Shown: piece by piece, positions 9,080 to 17,792 of the stretch
Layout of the letters: every line of letters starts with the position of its first letter
Numbering within the stretch: position 1 is the first letter of the stretch
Assembly (NCBI RefSeq): GCF_000746525.1
Contig: NZ_CP009048.1
Coordinates: 2,969,501-3,033,500, forward strand
DNA from: Pseudomonas alkylphenolica
Lineage (GTDB): Bacteria; Pseudomonadota; Gammaproteobacteria; Pseudomonadales; Pseudomonadaceae
Direction: 5' to 3'
DNA: 64,000 bases
The notes under the pieces: model-generated
Database searches by the model: none
What the model was told of the DNA's origin: nothing
Seen by the model: the letters and a program-made list of their open reading frames with translations, nothing else
Position numbers and translations under genes: made by a program

Positions 9080-10150
9080 ATGACCGCGCACGCTCAAACG
9101 CCGACCGGGGCGCCGATTCTGGCCCAGGTTCGCAATCATATCGGTCACTTGACCCTCAATCGCCCGGCCGGCCTCAATGCCCTGACCCTGGACATGGTGC
9201 GCAGCCTGCAGCAGCAGCTGGATGCCTGGGCCGGCGATCCATTGGTCCACGCCGTGGTCCTGCGCGGTGAAGGCCCGAAGGGCTTCTGTGCCGGCGGCGA
9301 CATCCGTTCGCTGTACGACAGCTACAAGGCCGGTGACAGCCTGCACCGGGATTTCTTCGTCGAGGAATACGCCCTCGACCTGTGCATCCACCATTACCGC
9401 AAACCGGTCCTGGCGTTGATGGACGGCTTTACCCTCGGCGGTGGCATGGGCCTGGCACAAGGCGCGGAACTGCGGGTAGTCACCGAGCGCAGCCGCCTGG
9501 CCATGCCGGAAGTCGGCATCGGTTACTTCCCGGATGTCGGCGGCAGCTACTTCCTCTCGCGGGTTCCCGGCGAGCTGGGTACCTACCTGGGCGTCAGCGG
9601 CGTCCAGGTGCAGGCCGCCGACGCGCTGTACTGCGGCTTGGCCGACTGGTACCTGGACAGCAGCAAGCTGGCGCTGCTGGATGAACGTCTCGATACCCTG
9701 AACTTTAGCGAACACCCGCTCAAAGACCTGCAAGGTGTGTTGAGCAAGCTCGGTACCCAGGTGCTCGACGATGCCCCTCTGGCCAGACTGCGTCCGGCCA
9801 TCGATCACTTCTTTGCCCTGTCCGACGTCAGCAGTATCGTGGAACAACTACGGGCAGTGACCGTGGCCGACAGCCACGAATGGGCGCTGAAAACCGCCGA
9901 TCTGCTGGAAACCCGTTCGCCCCTGGCCATGGCCGTGACTCTGGAGATGCTGCGCCGGGGCCGTCACCTGAGCCTGGAAGACTGCTTCAAGATGGAACTG
10001 CATCTGGACCAGCAATGGTTCGAGCATGGTGACCTGATCGAAGGCGTGCGCGCACTGATCATCGACAAGGACAAACAACCGCGCTGGAACCCTCCGACCC
10101 TCGCCGGCCTCAGCCGTCAGCGCGTGGATCAATTCTTCGAAGGCCTGTAA
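9080..10150 (+). CDS. 3-hydroxyisobutyryl-CoA hydrolase (enoyl-CoA hydratase/isomerase family)
   Basis: A 356-residue crotonase-fold protein, about 100 residues longer than ordinary enoyl-CoA hydratases, as expected for the HIBYL-CoA hydrolase branch. Visible motifs are the oxyanion-hole segments G-F-C-A-G-G-D-I-R near residue 72 and L-G-G-G-M-G near 120, then the catalytic region [15 protein letters not shown]. The C-terminal extension ([13 protein letters not shown]) is typical of this branch. The enzyme releases 3-hydroxyisobutyrate from its CoA ester in valine catabolism. It is followed by an acyl-CoA dehydrogenase 16 bases downstream, which supports a valine/isobutyrate role. Confidence 0.85.
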   Translation: MTAHAQTPTGAPILAQVRNHIGHLTLNRPAGLNALTLDMVRSLQQQLDAWAGDPLVHAVVLRGEGPKGFCAGGDIRSLYDSYKAGDSLHRDFFVEEYALDLCIHHYRKPVLALMDGFTLGGGMGLAQGAELRVVTERSRLAMPEVGIGYFPDVGGSYFLSRVPGELGTYLGVSGVQVQAADALYCGLADWYLDSSKLALLDERLDTLNFSEHPLKDLQGVLSKLGTQVLDDAPLARLRPAIDHFFALSDVSSIVEQLRAVTVADSHEWALKTADLLETRSPLAMAVTLEMLRRGRHLSLEDCFKMELHLDQQWFEHGDLIEGVRALIIDKDKQPRWNPPTLAGLSRQRVDQFFEGL

Positions 10151-10166
10151 GGCCTGGAGTACGCAG

Positions 10167-11318
10167 ATGCAAGACCTGGAACTGACAGAAGAACAGATCA
10201 TGATCCGCGACATGGCCCGCGATTTCGCCCGTGGCGAGATTGCACCCCATGCCCAGGCCTGGGAAAAAGCCGGCTGGATCGATGATGCAGTGGTCAAGAA
10301 GATGGGCGAGCTGGGCCTGCTCGGCATGGTCGTACCGGAACAATGGGGCGGCAGCTACACCGACTATGTCGCCTATGCCCTGGCGGTTGAAGAAATCGCC
10401 GCTGGCGATGGCGCTACCGGTGCGTTGATGAGCATCCACAACTCCGTCGGCTGCGGCCCGTTGCTCGCCTATGGTAGCGCCGAACAGCAACAGACCTGGC
10501 TGGAGCGCCTGGCGACTGGCCAGGTGATCGGTTGCTTCTGCCTGACCGAGCCGCAAGCCGGCTCCGAAGCGCACAACCTGCGCACCCGTGCCGAGTTGCA
10601 GGGCGATCACTGGGTCATCAACGGCGCCAAGCAGTTCGTCAGCAACGCACGTCGTGCGGGCCTTGCGATCGTCTTTGCGGTGACTGATCCGGAGCTTGGC
10701 AAGAAAGGTATCTCGGCGTTCCTGGTGCCGACCGACAACGAAGGCTTTGTCGTCGATCGCAGCGAACACAAAATGGGCATCCGCGCTTCCGACACCTGCG
10801 CGGTGACCTTGAACAACTGCCGCATTCCCGCTGCCAACCTGCTCGGCGAGCGTGGCAAGGGCCTGGCCATTGCCCTCTCCAACCTTGAAGGTGGACGTAT
10901 CGGCATCGCCGCGCAGGCGCTGGGGATTGCCCGCGCAGCCTTCGAAGCGGCGCTGGTTTATTCGCGTGAGCGGATCCAGTTTGGCAAAGCGATCAACGAG
11001 CACCAGAGCATCGCCAACCTGCTGGCCGACATGCAGGTGCAGATCAATGCCGCGCGCCTGCTGATCCTGCATGCCGCACGCCTGCGCAGTGCTGGCAAAC
11101 CCTGTTTGAGCGAAGCGTCACAGGCCAAGCTGTTCGCTTCGGAGATGGCCGAAAGAGTCTGCTCCAAGGCGATCCAGGTGCATGGTGGCTACGGCTATCT
11201 GGAAGATTACCCGGTGGAGCGTTATTACCGCGATGCGCGGATCACCCAGATCTATGAGGGGTCGAGCGAAATCCAGCGCATGCTGATTGCGCGGGAGCTC
11301 AAGCACTACGCGCTGTAA
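10167..11318 (+). CDS. Acyl-CoA dehydrogenase (isobutyryl-CoA-type candidate)
   Basis: A 383-residue flavoprotein with the full acyl-CoA dehydrogenase pattern. The N-terminal helical domain begins [10 protein letters not shown]. The flavin/substrate segment is [11 protein letters not shown], followed by [12 protein letters not shown]. The C-terminal signatures are Q-V-H-G-G-Y-G-Y and the catalytic Glu in Y-E-G-S-S-E-I-Q. It oxidises an acyl-CoA to the enoyl-CoA and passes electrons to ETF. Its pairing with a 3-hydroxyisobutyryl-CoA hydrolase suggests a branched short-chain substrate, such as isobutyryl-CoA in valine breakdown. Substrate specificity itself is inferred from the neighbour. Confidence 0.88.
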   Translation: MQDLELTEEQIMIRDMARDFARGEIAPHAQAWEKAGWIDDAVVKKMGELGLLGMVVPEQWGGSYTDYVAYALAVEEIAAGDGATGALMSIHNSVGCGPLLAYGSAEQQQTWLERLATGQVIGCFCLTEPQAGSEAHNLRTRAELQGDHWVINGAKQFVSNARRAGLAIVFAVTDPELGKKGISAFLVPTDNEGFVVDRSEHKMGIRASDTCAVTLNNCRIPAANLLGERGKGLAIALSNLEGGRIGIAAQALGIARAAFEAALVYSRERIQFGKAINEHQSIANLLADMQVQINAARLLILHAARLRSAGKPCLSEASQAKLFASEMAERVCSKAIQVHGGYGYLEDYPVERYYRDARITQIYEGSSEIQRMLIARELKHYAL

Positions 11319-11324
11319 CCGTTG

Positions 11325-11382
11325 ATCGCGGGGCAAGCCCGCTCCCACAGGGTGGTACTGTGGGAGCGGGCTTGCCCCGCGA
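11325..11382. repeat. REPIN 3
   Basis: A compact inverted REP pair (cgcggggcaagcccgctcccac ... gtgggagcgggcttgccc) directly after the acyl-CoA dehydrogenase stop. Confidence 0.9.
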
Positions 11383-11474
11383 CAATAGTCGTACCCAATC
11401 GCACTAATGCAAATTAGCCATTGAAACCACAGCAAAGCCTGAAGTAAGCTCAGTTTCATCAACTGGAGAGTCCC

Positions 11475-11609
11475 ATGTCGCCATCCACCCTCATTCACAC
11501 TCAACACGCAGGTCGCCCATCGCGTCCCGTGCTGGCTGTGGCCGAGTGTGCGACTGCCGCTCCTGCTGCGTTTTATTTTGGGTATTGGTTTAGCCACAGG
11601 CGCCGCTGA
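11475..11609 (+). CDS. Aromatic-rich leader peptide (putative attenuation leader)
   Basis: A 44-codon ORF too short for routine calling, with a ggag Shine-Dalgarno site 7 bases before the ATG. Codons 33-39 read F-Y-F-G-Y-W-F, six aromatic residues in seven, close to the stop, and the peptide ends S-H-R-R-R. About 50 bases after the stop lies a strong intrinsic terminator, and DAHP synthase, the first enzyme of aromatic amino-acid synthesis, is the next full gene. This is the anatomy of a classical transcription-attenuation leader sensing charged tRNA-Phe, tRNA-Tyr and tRNA-Trp. The call rests on sequence only; stalling and attenuation are inferred. Confidence 0.75.
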   Translation: MSPSTLIHTQHAGRPSRPVLAVAECATAAPAAFYFGYWFSHRRR

Positions 11610-11676
11610 TACCCACACCGGCGCCCACTTTCAAGGGGCCGCCGAACACGAGAATACTCAACCCCCGGTCGGCCCC
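11599..11676 (+). promoter_or_regulatory. Candidate alternative RNA pairings of the attenuator
   Basis: Complementary 7-mers allow a classical switch. ggcgccg (11599-11605) pairs with cggcgcc (11619-11625), and ggggccg (11635-11641) pairs with cggcccc (11670-11676) inside the left arm of the terminator. A ribosome stalled on the aromatic codons (11571-11591) would cover the first segment and could favour the antiterminator pairing. This was predicted by eye. Confidence 0.5.
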
Positions 11677-11699
11677 CCGACCGGGGGTTTTGTTTTTTC
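11660..11699 (+). terminator. Intrinsic terminator of the aromatic attenuator
   Basis: A stem of about 13 bp (aacccccggtcgg / ccgaccgggggtt, loop cccc) followed by a run of T (ttttgtttttt). It lies between the aromatic-rich leader peptide and the DAHP synthase region. Confidence 0.85.
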
Positions 11700-11737
11700 A
11701 GCCCCCAGACAACCGAACAGATAACGAGGATTACCCC

Positions 11738-11890
11738 ATGAACTACGCCACTTACCACCGTTACCCAAGCTTTACCGCCTGGCGATTTAGCCAATCCCGT
11801 TCGGGCCAGCTTGCCGCCTCCGATCGGTCCAGCACAGGTGGCAGCACCACACAGAATCTCAATCCGGCTCTTTGTCGAACACCTCGATAG
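11738..11890 (+). CDS. Second aromatic-rich small ORF upstream of DAHP synthase
   Basis: A 50-codon ORF with a good gagga Shine-Dalgarno site 7 bases before ATG. Its N-terminus, M-N-Y-A-T-Y-H-R-Y-P-S-F-T-A-W-R-F, has three Tyr, two Phe and one Trp within 17 codons. The remainder is polar and Ser/Thr-rich and ends 50 bases before the DAHP synthase ATG. It lies after the intrinsic terminator, so it is present only on read-through transcripts. It could be a second leader acting at translation level (a gcggg/cccgc hairpin at about 11901-11916 precedes the downstream ribosome-binding site) or a small protein. The function is not established. Confidence 0.6.
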   Translation: MNYATYHRYPSFTAWRFSQSRSGQLAASDRSSTGGSTTQNLNPALCRTPR

Positions 11891-11940
11891 GGCCGACCGC
11901 GCGGGCCTGAACCCGCCGTCCGCCCAGGGAAATAATCGCC

Positions 11941-13011
11941 ATGCAATCGTCTTCGCTCGCTCTGCCCCTGACCCAGCCTCAAGCCGCCAACTCTGCGGTC
12001 AGCCAACGTCTGCCCAGCCCGCACCTGCTCAAACAGCAGATGCCGCTGACCGCCGCCCTTGCCCATCAGGTCGAAAACCATCGCCAGGCCGTGCGCGCCA
12101 TTCTTGAAGGCCGTGATTCGCGCCTGCTGGTAATCGTCGGCCCATGCTCGATCCACGACCCGCGCTCGGCGCTGGAATACGCTGATCGCCTCAAAGCGCT
12201 CAATGAAGAGGTCAACGATCAGTTGCTGCTGGTGATGCGCGCCTACGTTGAAAAACCGCGTACCACGGTAGGCTGGAAAGGTCTGGCCTACGATCCGCAC
12301 CTGGACGGCAGCGATGACATGCACGCCGGCATCGCCCTGTCCCGCGGCCTGATGCTGGGTATGCTCGAACGCGGCCTGCCGATTGCCACCGAGCTGCTGC
12401 AGCCAATGGCTGCCGGTTACTTCGACGACCTGCTGAGCTGGGCTGCCATCGGTGCACGCACCACCGAGTCGCAGATCCACCGTGAGATGGTCAGCGGCCT
12501 GGAGCTGCCCGTGGGCTTCAAGAACGGCACCGACGGCGGCGTCGCCATCGCTTGCGACGCGATGCGCAGTGCGGCCCATCCGCACCGCCACTTCGGCATG
12601 GATACGCAGGGCTACCCGGCGATTATCGAAACCCTGGGCAACCCCGACACTCACCTGGTATTACGTGGCGGCCATCAGGGCCCGAACTACGACCAGGCCA
12701 GCATCGCGCAATCTCGTCAGGGCTTGCTCAAAGCAGGACTGGCGCCACGGATCATGGTCGATTGCAGCCATGCCAACAGCGGCAAAGATCCACTGCGCCA
12801 ACCGGCGGTGTTCGAAGATGTATTGCGCCAGCGCCTGCAAGGTGATCGCTCAATCGTCGGCATGATGCTTGAAGGGCATCTGTTCGACGGTTGCCAGACG
12901 CTGGGTAAGGAACCTCTGCGTTACGGCGTGTCGATCACCGATGGCTGCCTGGGCTGGGCGGCGACGCAGCGGCTGTTGCAGCAGGCCAGCGAAGCACTGT
13001 CGCGACACTAG
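11941..13011 (+). CDS. 3-deoxy-7-phosphoheptulonate (DAHP) synthase, class I
   Basis: A 356-residue type I-alpha DAHP synthase, the usual length for AroF/AroG/AroH. Hallmarks are V-G-P-C-S-I-H-D near residue 63 (metal-binding Cys), M-R-A-Y-V-E-K-P-R-T-T-V-G-W-K-G (phosphoenolpyruvate site), G-A-R-T-T-E-S-Q, G-F-K-N-G-T-D-G, and near the C-terminus M-V-D-C-S-H-A-N and M-L-E-G-H-L (metal His/Glu). It condenses phosphoenolpyruvate and erythrose 4-phosphate to start the shikimate pathway. An agggaa site precedes the ATG. The upstream leader peptides imply control by aromatic amino-acid supply. Which isozyme (Phe-, Tyr- or Trp-sensitive) this is cannot be told safely. Confidence 0.93.
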   Translation: MQSSSLALPLTQPQAANSAVSQRLPSPHLLKQQMPLTAALAHQVENHRQAVRAILEGRDSRLLVIVGPCSIHDPRSALEYADRLKALNEEVNDQLLLVMRAYVEKPRTTVGWKGLAYDPHLDGSDDMHAGIALSRGLMLGMLERGLPIATELLQPMAAGYFDDLLSWAAIGARTTESQIHREMVSGLELPVGFKNGTDGGVAIACDAMRSAAHPHRHFGMDTQGYPAIIETLGNPDTHLVLRGGHQGPNYDQASIAQSRQGLLKAGLAPRIMVDCSHANSGKDPLRQPAVFEDVLRQRLQGDRSIVGMMLEGHLFDGCQTLGKEPLRYGVSITDGCLGWAATQRLLQQASEALSRH

Positions 13012-13072
13012 AGCGGCTGCTCTGATACCGTTCACAGCAGAGTCCCCATGATCAGCGCTGACTGTCAGCGCC

Positions 13073-14404
13073 TCAGTCAACGCTCTGATCCTGGGGTGAA
13101 TAGGTAAACACCTGGCCATCAGCAGCAGTTGCGTTCAGGTCCAGAATGGGTAGATAGCGGCTGTCCGTATTCAGTAAGTCGCGTTGAAAGATCTGCGAGT
13201 CCCGAAGCCCTTCTCCTTTGTACAAGCTGGTACTGGTATGGAAGAAAGCCTCGAGCTGAAGCTGCTTGCCGATGTTTTGTGGCCAGGTATCGATCATCCA
13301 CTCATTCCAGGCATGCCCAGGGATTTCCTGGCGAATGGTAATGCTGGCCTCGAAACCCTCTTTGTCTGGCTGAATAGCGCAAAGTTTACCCACTCGATAG
13401 GTTGCCAGCGCCTCTTGAGCGCTATTGCATACACCTCGATCAACGCACATACCACTTAAGCCGGTGGTGCCGCCGTCAAAGGGATAAATGCAGTTCAATT
13501 TCAGGCGGTAGGCTGCAGGTGTGGACATCGGCGCCATTACAAACCCTTGAGGCCAGACGACCTGGGGCGTGTTGTAGTCTTTGCGTAGCCAAGTGAACGA
13601 AACACTCCCACCCGCATCTGAACTTGGGCTTGGATTCCACGCATGGAAGCTACCCACAGCAGTCCCTCGCGTCAGCAACCCACTGCAATAGTAAGACGGA
13701 TTATCAGCTTCACCCGGATTGCCCGGGCAGCTCGGCGGGGTAGCGGTATACCGCGCATTGAGCCGCGCAGCTACGCTATAGCCGTAGTACAGCTGTTCCA
13801 TCTGGTTGAAGCCAAAGCTCACCTGGCCAGCTTCGGTCCTGGAAAAGCGCAGCACTGGTAACCACTCCCCGGTAACGTCAAAGAACGCCCGCTGCGCATT
13901 GTGAGCCCGTAACAGCGCTTTGGGATCGGCAATGTCGTAGTACACCGCCTCGATTGCCACACCCGCGGGTGCTTGGTCGTTCCAGTTATCGATCGCCACC
14001 TCCCAGCCACCGTCGGCTTGCTTGGCGGTGTAGGGTCTATCCTGGGCGATGGCGCTGAAACGATCCTGGAATACAAAGCCGACCTTGCCCGGCGGATTCA
14101 CTTGCGGGGCATCGTTACGCAGCAACAGGAAAGTTTGCTGCGCTCCGGCGCCAAGCTTCCAGAAGGTCGCCGGATTACCCGCCGCCACGGACTGCACCAA
14201 TACACCGCTGCAGGCAAACAAAGGATTCGCGCCGGGGCACTCATCCACCGTTCTGCCCAGACGAAAATTAAGCACTTGCGCGGTCTGCGCACCGGTCTGG
14301 CGCACCTGCGTGCGCAAGCTGGACGTGTCCCTGGCCTGGACGCACGTAGCCAGGAGCAGCAGTAGCAGCAAGCACAAAGGAATCAAACGCCGGTATGTCA
14401 CCAT
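13073..14404 (-). CDS. HvnA-like (halovibrin family) secreted protein
   Basis: A secreted protein of about 443 residues with a strong signal peptide (poly-Leu core, cleavage near V-Q-A). It carries two related halves, each with a C-S-G-V/L-L motif (A-C-S-G-V-L-V-Q; Y-C-S-G-L-L-T-R-G), a W-N/W-K segment and many paired Cys. Phrases such as F-H-A-W-N-P-S-P, G-S-V-S-F-T-W-L-R-K-D, T-W-P-Q-N and L-Q-A/E-A-F-F-H resemble Pseudomonas proteins annotated as halovibrin HvnA, a name from a secreted ADP-ribosyltransferase of Vibrio fischeri. I cannot see a canonical ADP-ribosyltransferase active site, so activity is not assigned. The ATG at 14404 is chosen; an in-frame ATG at 14425 is possible. It is convergent with the DAHP synthase gene. 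Confidence 0.6.
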   Translation of the reverse strand: MVTYRRLIPLCLLLLLLLATCVQARDTSSLRTQVRQTGAQTAQVLNFRLGRTVDECPGANPLFACSGVLVQSVAAGNPATFWKLGAGAQQTFLLLRNDAPQVNPPGKVGFVFQDRFSAIAQDRPYTAKQADGGWEVAIDNWNDQAPAGVAIEAVYYDIADPKALLRAHNAQRAFFDVTGEWLPVLRFSRTEAGQVSFGFNQMEQLYYGYSVAARLNARYTATPPSCPGNPGEADNPSYYCSGLLTRGTAVGSFHAWNPSPSSDAGGSVSFTWLRKDYNTPQVVWPQGFVMAPMSTPAAYRLKLNCIYPFDGGTTGLSGMCVDRGVCNSAQEALATYRVGKLCAIQPDKEGFEASITIRQEIPGHAWNEWMIDTWPQNIGKQLQLEAFFHTSTSLYKGEGLRDSQIFQRDLLNTDSRYLPILDLNATAADGQVFTYSPQDQSVD

Positions 14405-14580
14405 GACGACTCGCCTGAGGGGCATCCTGAAGGGTCATTCAAAAGCAGACCAAGCCCAGGCCACAACTGGCAGAATTGTCAGGTGACAAACCTCAACACA
14501 ACGCTGTAAAGCCCAGTAAGCAGGAGCATTGCGCGGATAATTGCGCTAGGCTTGCGGTTCATTAATCAGGAGACTTTCCC

Positions 14581-14862
14581 ATGGCTAAAGCCACTGCCCG
14601 CCACATCCTTGTCAGCAGCGAAGCCAAGTGCAACGAGCTCAAAGCACAGATCGAAGGCGGCGCCGATTTCGCTGAAGTCGCCAAGGCCAATTCCACCTGT
14701 CCGTCCAGCCGTCAGGGTGGCGACCTGGGTTCGTTCGGCCCGGGTCAGATGGTCAAGGAATTCGACACCGTTGTGTTCAGCGCCCCACTGAATGTGGTGC
14801 AAGGCCCGGTCAAGACCCAGTTCGGCTACCACCTGCTGGAAGTGACCAGCCGCCAGGACTGA
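14581..14862 (+). CDS. Parvulin-type peptidyl-prolyl isomerase (PpiC)
   Basis: A 93-residue single-domain parvulin, the size of E. coli PpiC. It begins A-R-H-I-L-V, has F-A-E-V-A-K-A-N-S-T-C-P-S mid-protein and G-G-D-L-G-S-F-G-P-G-Q-M, and ends with F-G-Y-H-L-L-E-V. These are the conserved His, Phe and Met of the parvulin active site. It catalyses cis-trans isomerisation of prolyl bonds in the cytoplasm. A caggaga site precedes the ATG. A second parvulin of the same type occurs near 25.3 kb. The yejA-like gene follows after 9 bases and may be co-transcribed. Confidence 0.93.
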   Translation: MAKATARHILVSSEAKCNELKAQIEGGADFAEVAKANSTCPSSRQGGDLGSFGPGQMVKEFDTVVFSAPLNVVQGPVKTQFGYHLLEVTSRQD

Positions 14863-14871
14863 GTCCTGCCA

Positions 14872-16737
14872 ATGCGGCTTGCGGCCCTGATGCGCCGGGT
14901 GACCTCTCCTGGCCTGATGCTGGCCTGCTTGTTGCTGACGTGCCCGGGCCTGCGTGCCGCACCCGGGCACGCACTGACCGTCTATGGCGAACCGCCACGC
15001 TACCCTGCCAGTTTCCAACACTTCGAATACACCAACCCCGACGCCCCCAAAGGCGGCAGCCTGCGCCGCTCGGCTATCGAGATCGGCCAGTTCGACCATG
15101 TATTGCCGTACATCGACAAGGGCATCGGCGTGGCCGAGGTCGATGGCTGGTTATATGCCCCCTTGGCCGTGCGCGCCCAGGATGAGCCCTACACCGTTTA
15201 TGGGCTGGTCGCCCGTCAACTGGAGCGGGATCCTGAAGGACACTGGCTGCGTTTCTACCTCGATCCCCGCGCCCGCTTTGCCGATGGTCAACCCATCCGC
15301 GCGGAAGATGTACGTTTCACCTTCGATCTGCTGATACGTGAGGGCAACCTCAAGTACCGCACCCAGTTCGCCGATGTCGAACGAGTCGAGATCGAGGGCC
15401 CGCGCCAGATCCGCTTTCACTTCAAGAACAACCAAAACCGCACCTTGCCGCTGGATCTGGCCACCCTGCCCGTGTTGCCCGAGCACTGGTGGAAAGACCG
15501 CGACTTCGCCAGCGGCGGCGGTTTCGAAGCGCCACTGGGCAGTGGCCCCTACCGTATCGGCAAGATCGACAATGGCCGCAGCGTCACCTTCGAGCGCAAC
15601 GCCGACTGGTGGGGGCGTGATCTGCCGGTCAACCGCGGGCGCTATAACTTCGATCGTTTGAGCATCGAATACTTCGGCGACACTGAAGTCGCGCGTCAGG
15701 TACTACGCGGTGGTGGCTTCGACTACAACCGCGAGTTCTCCGCCACCGGCTATTCGATCGGCTACAACAGCCCGGCCCTGGACGATGGCCGATTGCAGCG
15801 GGCGCACCTGGCCAAAGACGCACCGCAGACTGCCCAGGGCTTCGTGTTCAACCTGCAGCGCCCGGTGTTCAGGGACCGTCGGGTGCGCCAGGCACTGGCC
15901 TTGCTGTGGGACTTCGAATGGAGCAACCGGCAGATGATGCGCAACATGTACATCCGCCAGCAGAGCTTTTTCGCCAACAGCGCATTGGCCGCCCGCGCCT
16001 TGCCGGATGCGCAGGAACTCAAGCTGCTCGAACCGCTGCGCGGGCAAGTGCCTGACGAAGTGTTCAGCCAGGTATTCGAGGCACCGCGTACTGACGGTTC
16101 GGGGCTCATTCGCGACAAACAGCTGCAAGCCCTGGCGCTGCTGCAAGCGGCCGGCTGGAAACCCAAAGACGATCAACTGGTCAACGCTCAGGGCGAGCCG
16201 CTACGGTTTACCTTCCTCAACGGCCAGGCCGGTTTCGAGCGTCTGCTGCTGCCGTGGAAGCGCAATCTGGCGCAAATCGGCATCACCCTGGAGATCCGCC
16301 GCATCGACGCCTCGCAGTACGTCAACCGGCTGATGGCCCGCGACTACGACCTGATCGTCACCGGCTACCCGGTGTCGCCGTCGCCGGGGCTTGAGCTGTA
16401 CAACTTCTTTGGCTCAGCCGCAGCCAACGACCCGGGCTCGAACAACTACATGGTCTTGCAGGATCCGGCGGTCGACCGCTTGCTCGACGGCTTGGTCAAA
16501 GCTGAAACCAAAGCCGACATGCTCCGCCACGCGCATGCTCTGGACCGGGTCCTGAGCTGGAACTACTACTGGATTCCCAACTATTACCCGCCAGGTTCGT
16601 CGACTGTGTGGTGGAACCGCTTCGGCCTGCCCAAGGTGCAGCCGAGCAACGACGAAGGCCTGGACAGCTGGTGGGAAGTCAGCCCGACCGCGCTGACCAA
16701 CGTACAGATGGCAGAGCGCCTCAAGGAGCAGCCATGA
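14872..16737 (+). CDS. yejA: YejA-type periplasmic peptide-binding protein of an ABC transporter
   Basis: A 621-residue solute-binding protein of the SBP_bac_5 (DppA/OppA) family with a signal peptide ending near L-R-A-A. It has the YejA branch features: [23 protein letters not shown] near the mature N-terminus, and L-G-S-G-P-Y-R-I-G in the middle. Length matches E. coli YejA (about 600). It delivers oligopeptides, including microcin C-type peptides in E. coli, to the YejBE membrane pair. Its stop codon overlaps the start of yejB (ATGA), showing translational coupling. Confidence 0.9.
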   Translation: MRLAALMRRVTSPGLMLACLLLTCPGLRAAPGHALTVYGEPPRYPASFQHFEYTNPDAPKGGSLRRSAIEIGQFDHVLPYIDKGIGVAEVDGWLYAPLAVRAQDEPYTVYGLVARQLERDPEGHWLRFYLDPRARFADGQPIRAEDVRFTFDLLIREGNLKYRTQFADVERVEIEGPRQIRFHFKNNQNRTLPLDLATLPVLPEHWWKDRDFASGGGFEAPLGSGPYRIGKIDNGRSVTFERNADWWGRDLPVNRGRYNFDRLSIEYFGDTEVARQVLRGGGFDYNREFSATGYSIGYNSPALDDGRLQRAHLAKDAPQTAQGFVFNLQRPVFRDRRVRQALALLWDFEWSNRQMMRNMYIRQQSFFANSALAARALPDAQELKLLEPLRGQVPDEVFSQVFEAPRTDGSGLIRDKQLQALALLQAAGWKPKDDQLVNAQGEPLRFTFLNGQAGFERLLLPWKRNLAQIGITLEIRRIDASQYVNRLMARDYDLIVTGYPVSPSPGLELYNFFGSAAANDPGSNNYMVLQDPAVDRLLDGLVKAETKADMLRHAHALDRVLSWNYYWIPNYYPPGSSTVWWNRFGLPKVQPSNDEGLDSWWEVSPTALTNVQMAERLKEQP

Positions 16738-17792
16738 CCGCGTACATTCTGCGTAGGCTGTTGCTGATCGTGCCGACCTTGCTGATCATCCTGCTGGTCA
16801 ACTTCGTCATCGTCCAGGCCGCGCCAGGCGGGCCGGTGGAACAGGCGATCGCCCGTTTGCAAGGCATCGGCGGCGGTGCACCGGGCGCCAGCGTCGAAAC
16901 CCTGCATGCCAGCTCGCGGGCCAGCCGCGGCCTGGACCCCAAGCTTATCGAAGACATCAAGCGCCAATATGGCTTCGACAAGTCGGCCCCCGAGCGGCTG
17001 TGGCTGATGCTGAGCCAGTATGCCCGCCTGGATTTCGGCAACAGCTTCTTTCGGGGTGCCAAGGTCACCGACCTGATCCTGGAAAAGATGCCGGTAACGC
17101 TGTCGCTGGGCTTTTGGGCGACCTTGATCACCTACCTGGTGTCGATCCCCCTGGGCATTCGCAAGGCAATACGTCACGGCTCGGCGTTCGATGCCTGGAG
17201 CAGCAGCCTGATCGTGATCGGCTACGCCCTGCCCTCGTTCCTGTTTGCCTTGCTGCTGATCGTGCTGTTTGCCGGTGGCACTTCGTTGAACTGGTTTCCC
17301 GTACGCGGCCTGGTCTCAGAAGACTTCGACCAGCTGAGCCTGCTGGGCAAGCTGGCCGATTACTTCTGGCACCTGGTGCTGCCGGTCGGTGCGCTGGTGA
17401 TCGGCGGTTTTGCGACCCTGACCTTGCTGACCAAAAACGCCTTTCTCAACGAAATCACCCGCCAATACGTCATCACCGCCCGGGCCAAGGGCCTGAGCGA
17501 ACGTCGGGTGCTGTACGGTCATGTGTTTCGCAATGCGATTCTGCTGGTGGTGGCAGGCATCCCCCAGGCGTTGATCAGTGTGTTCTTCGCCGGGTCCCTG
17601 CTGATCGAGGTGATCTTCTCCCTCGATGGCCTGGGCCGCATGAGCTATGAGGCGGCCGTGTCGCGAGACTATCCGGTGGTATTTGGCTCGCTGTTCATTT
17701 TCACCCTGTTCGGCCTGCTGATCCGCCTGGTCGGCGACCTGTGCTACACCTTGGTCGATCCACGCATCGACTTTGCCACGAGGGCTCACTGA
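16734..17792 (+). CDS. yejB: YejB-type ABC transporter permease
   Basis: A 352-residue inner-membrane permease of the binding-protein-dependent family. It starts [16 protein letters not shown], as DppB/YejB proteins do, and has a large periplasmic loop containing A-P-G-G-P-V-E. Near residue 260 is the EAA-type loop [15 protein letters not shown], which contacts the ATPase. The start overlaps the yejA stop by the ATGA arrangement, and the stop overlaps the yejE start by one base (TGATG). It forms the transmembrane heterodimer with YejE. Confidence 0.92.
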   Translation: MTAYILRRLLLIVPTLLIILLVNFVIVQAAPGGPVEQAIARLQGIGGGAPGASVETLHASSRASRGLDPKLIEDIKRQYGFDKSAPERLWLMLSQYARLDFGNSFFRGAKVTDLILEKMPVTLSLGFWATLITYLVSIPLGIRKAIRHGSAFDAWSSSLIVIGYALPSFLFALLLIVLFAGGTSLNWFPVRGLVSEDFDQLSLLGKLADYFWHLVLPVGALVIGGFATLTLLTKNAFLNEITRQYVITARAKGLSERRVLYGHVFRNAILLVVAGIPQALISVFFAGSLLIEVIFSLDGLGRMSYEAAVSRDYPVVFGSLFIFTLFGLLIRLVGDLCYTLVDPRIDFATRAH

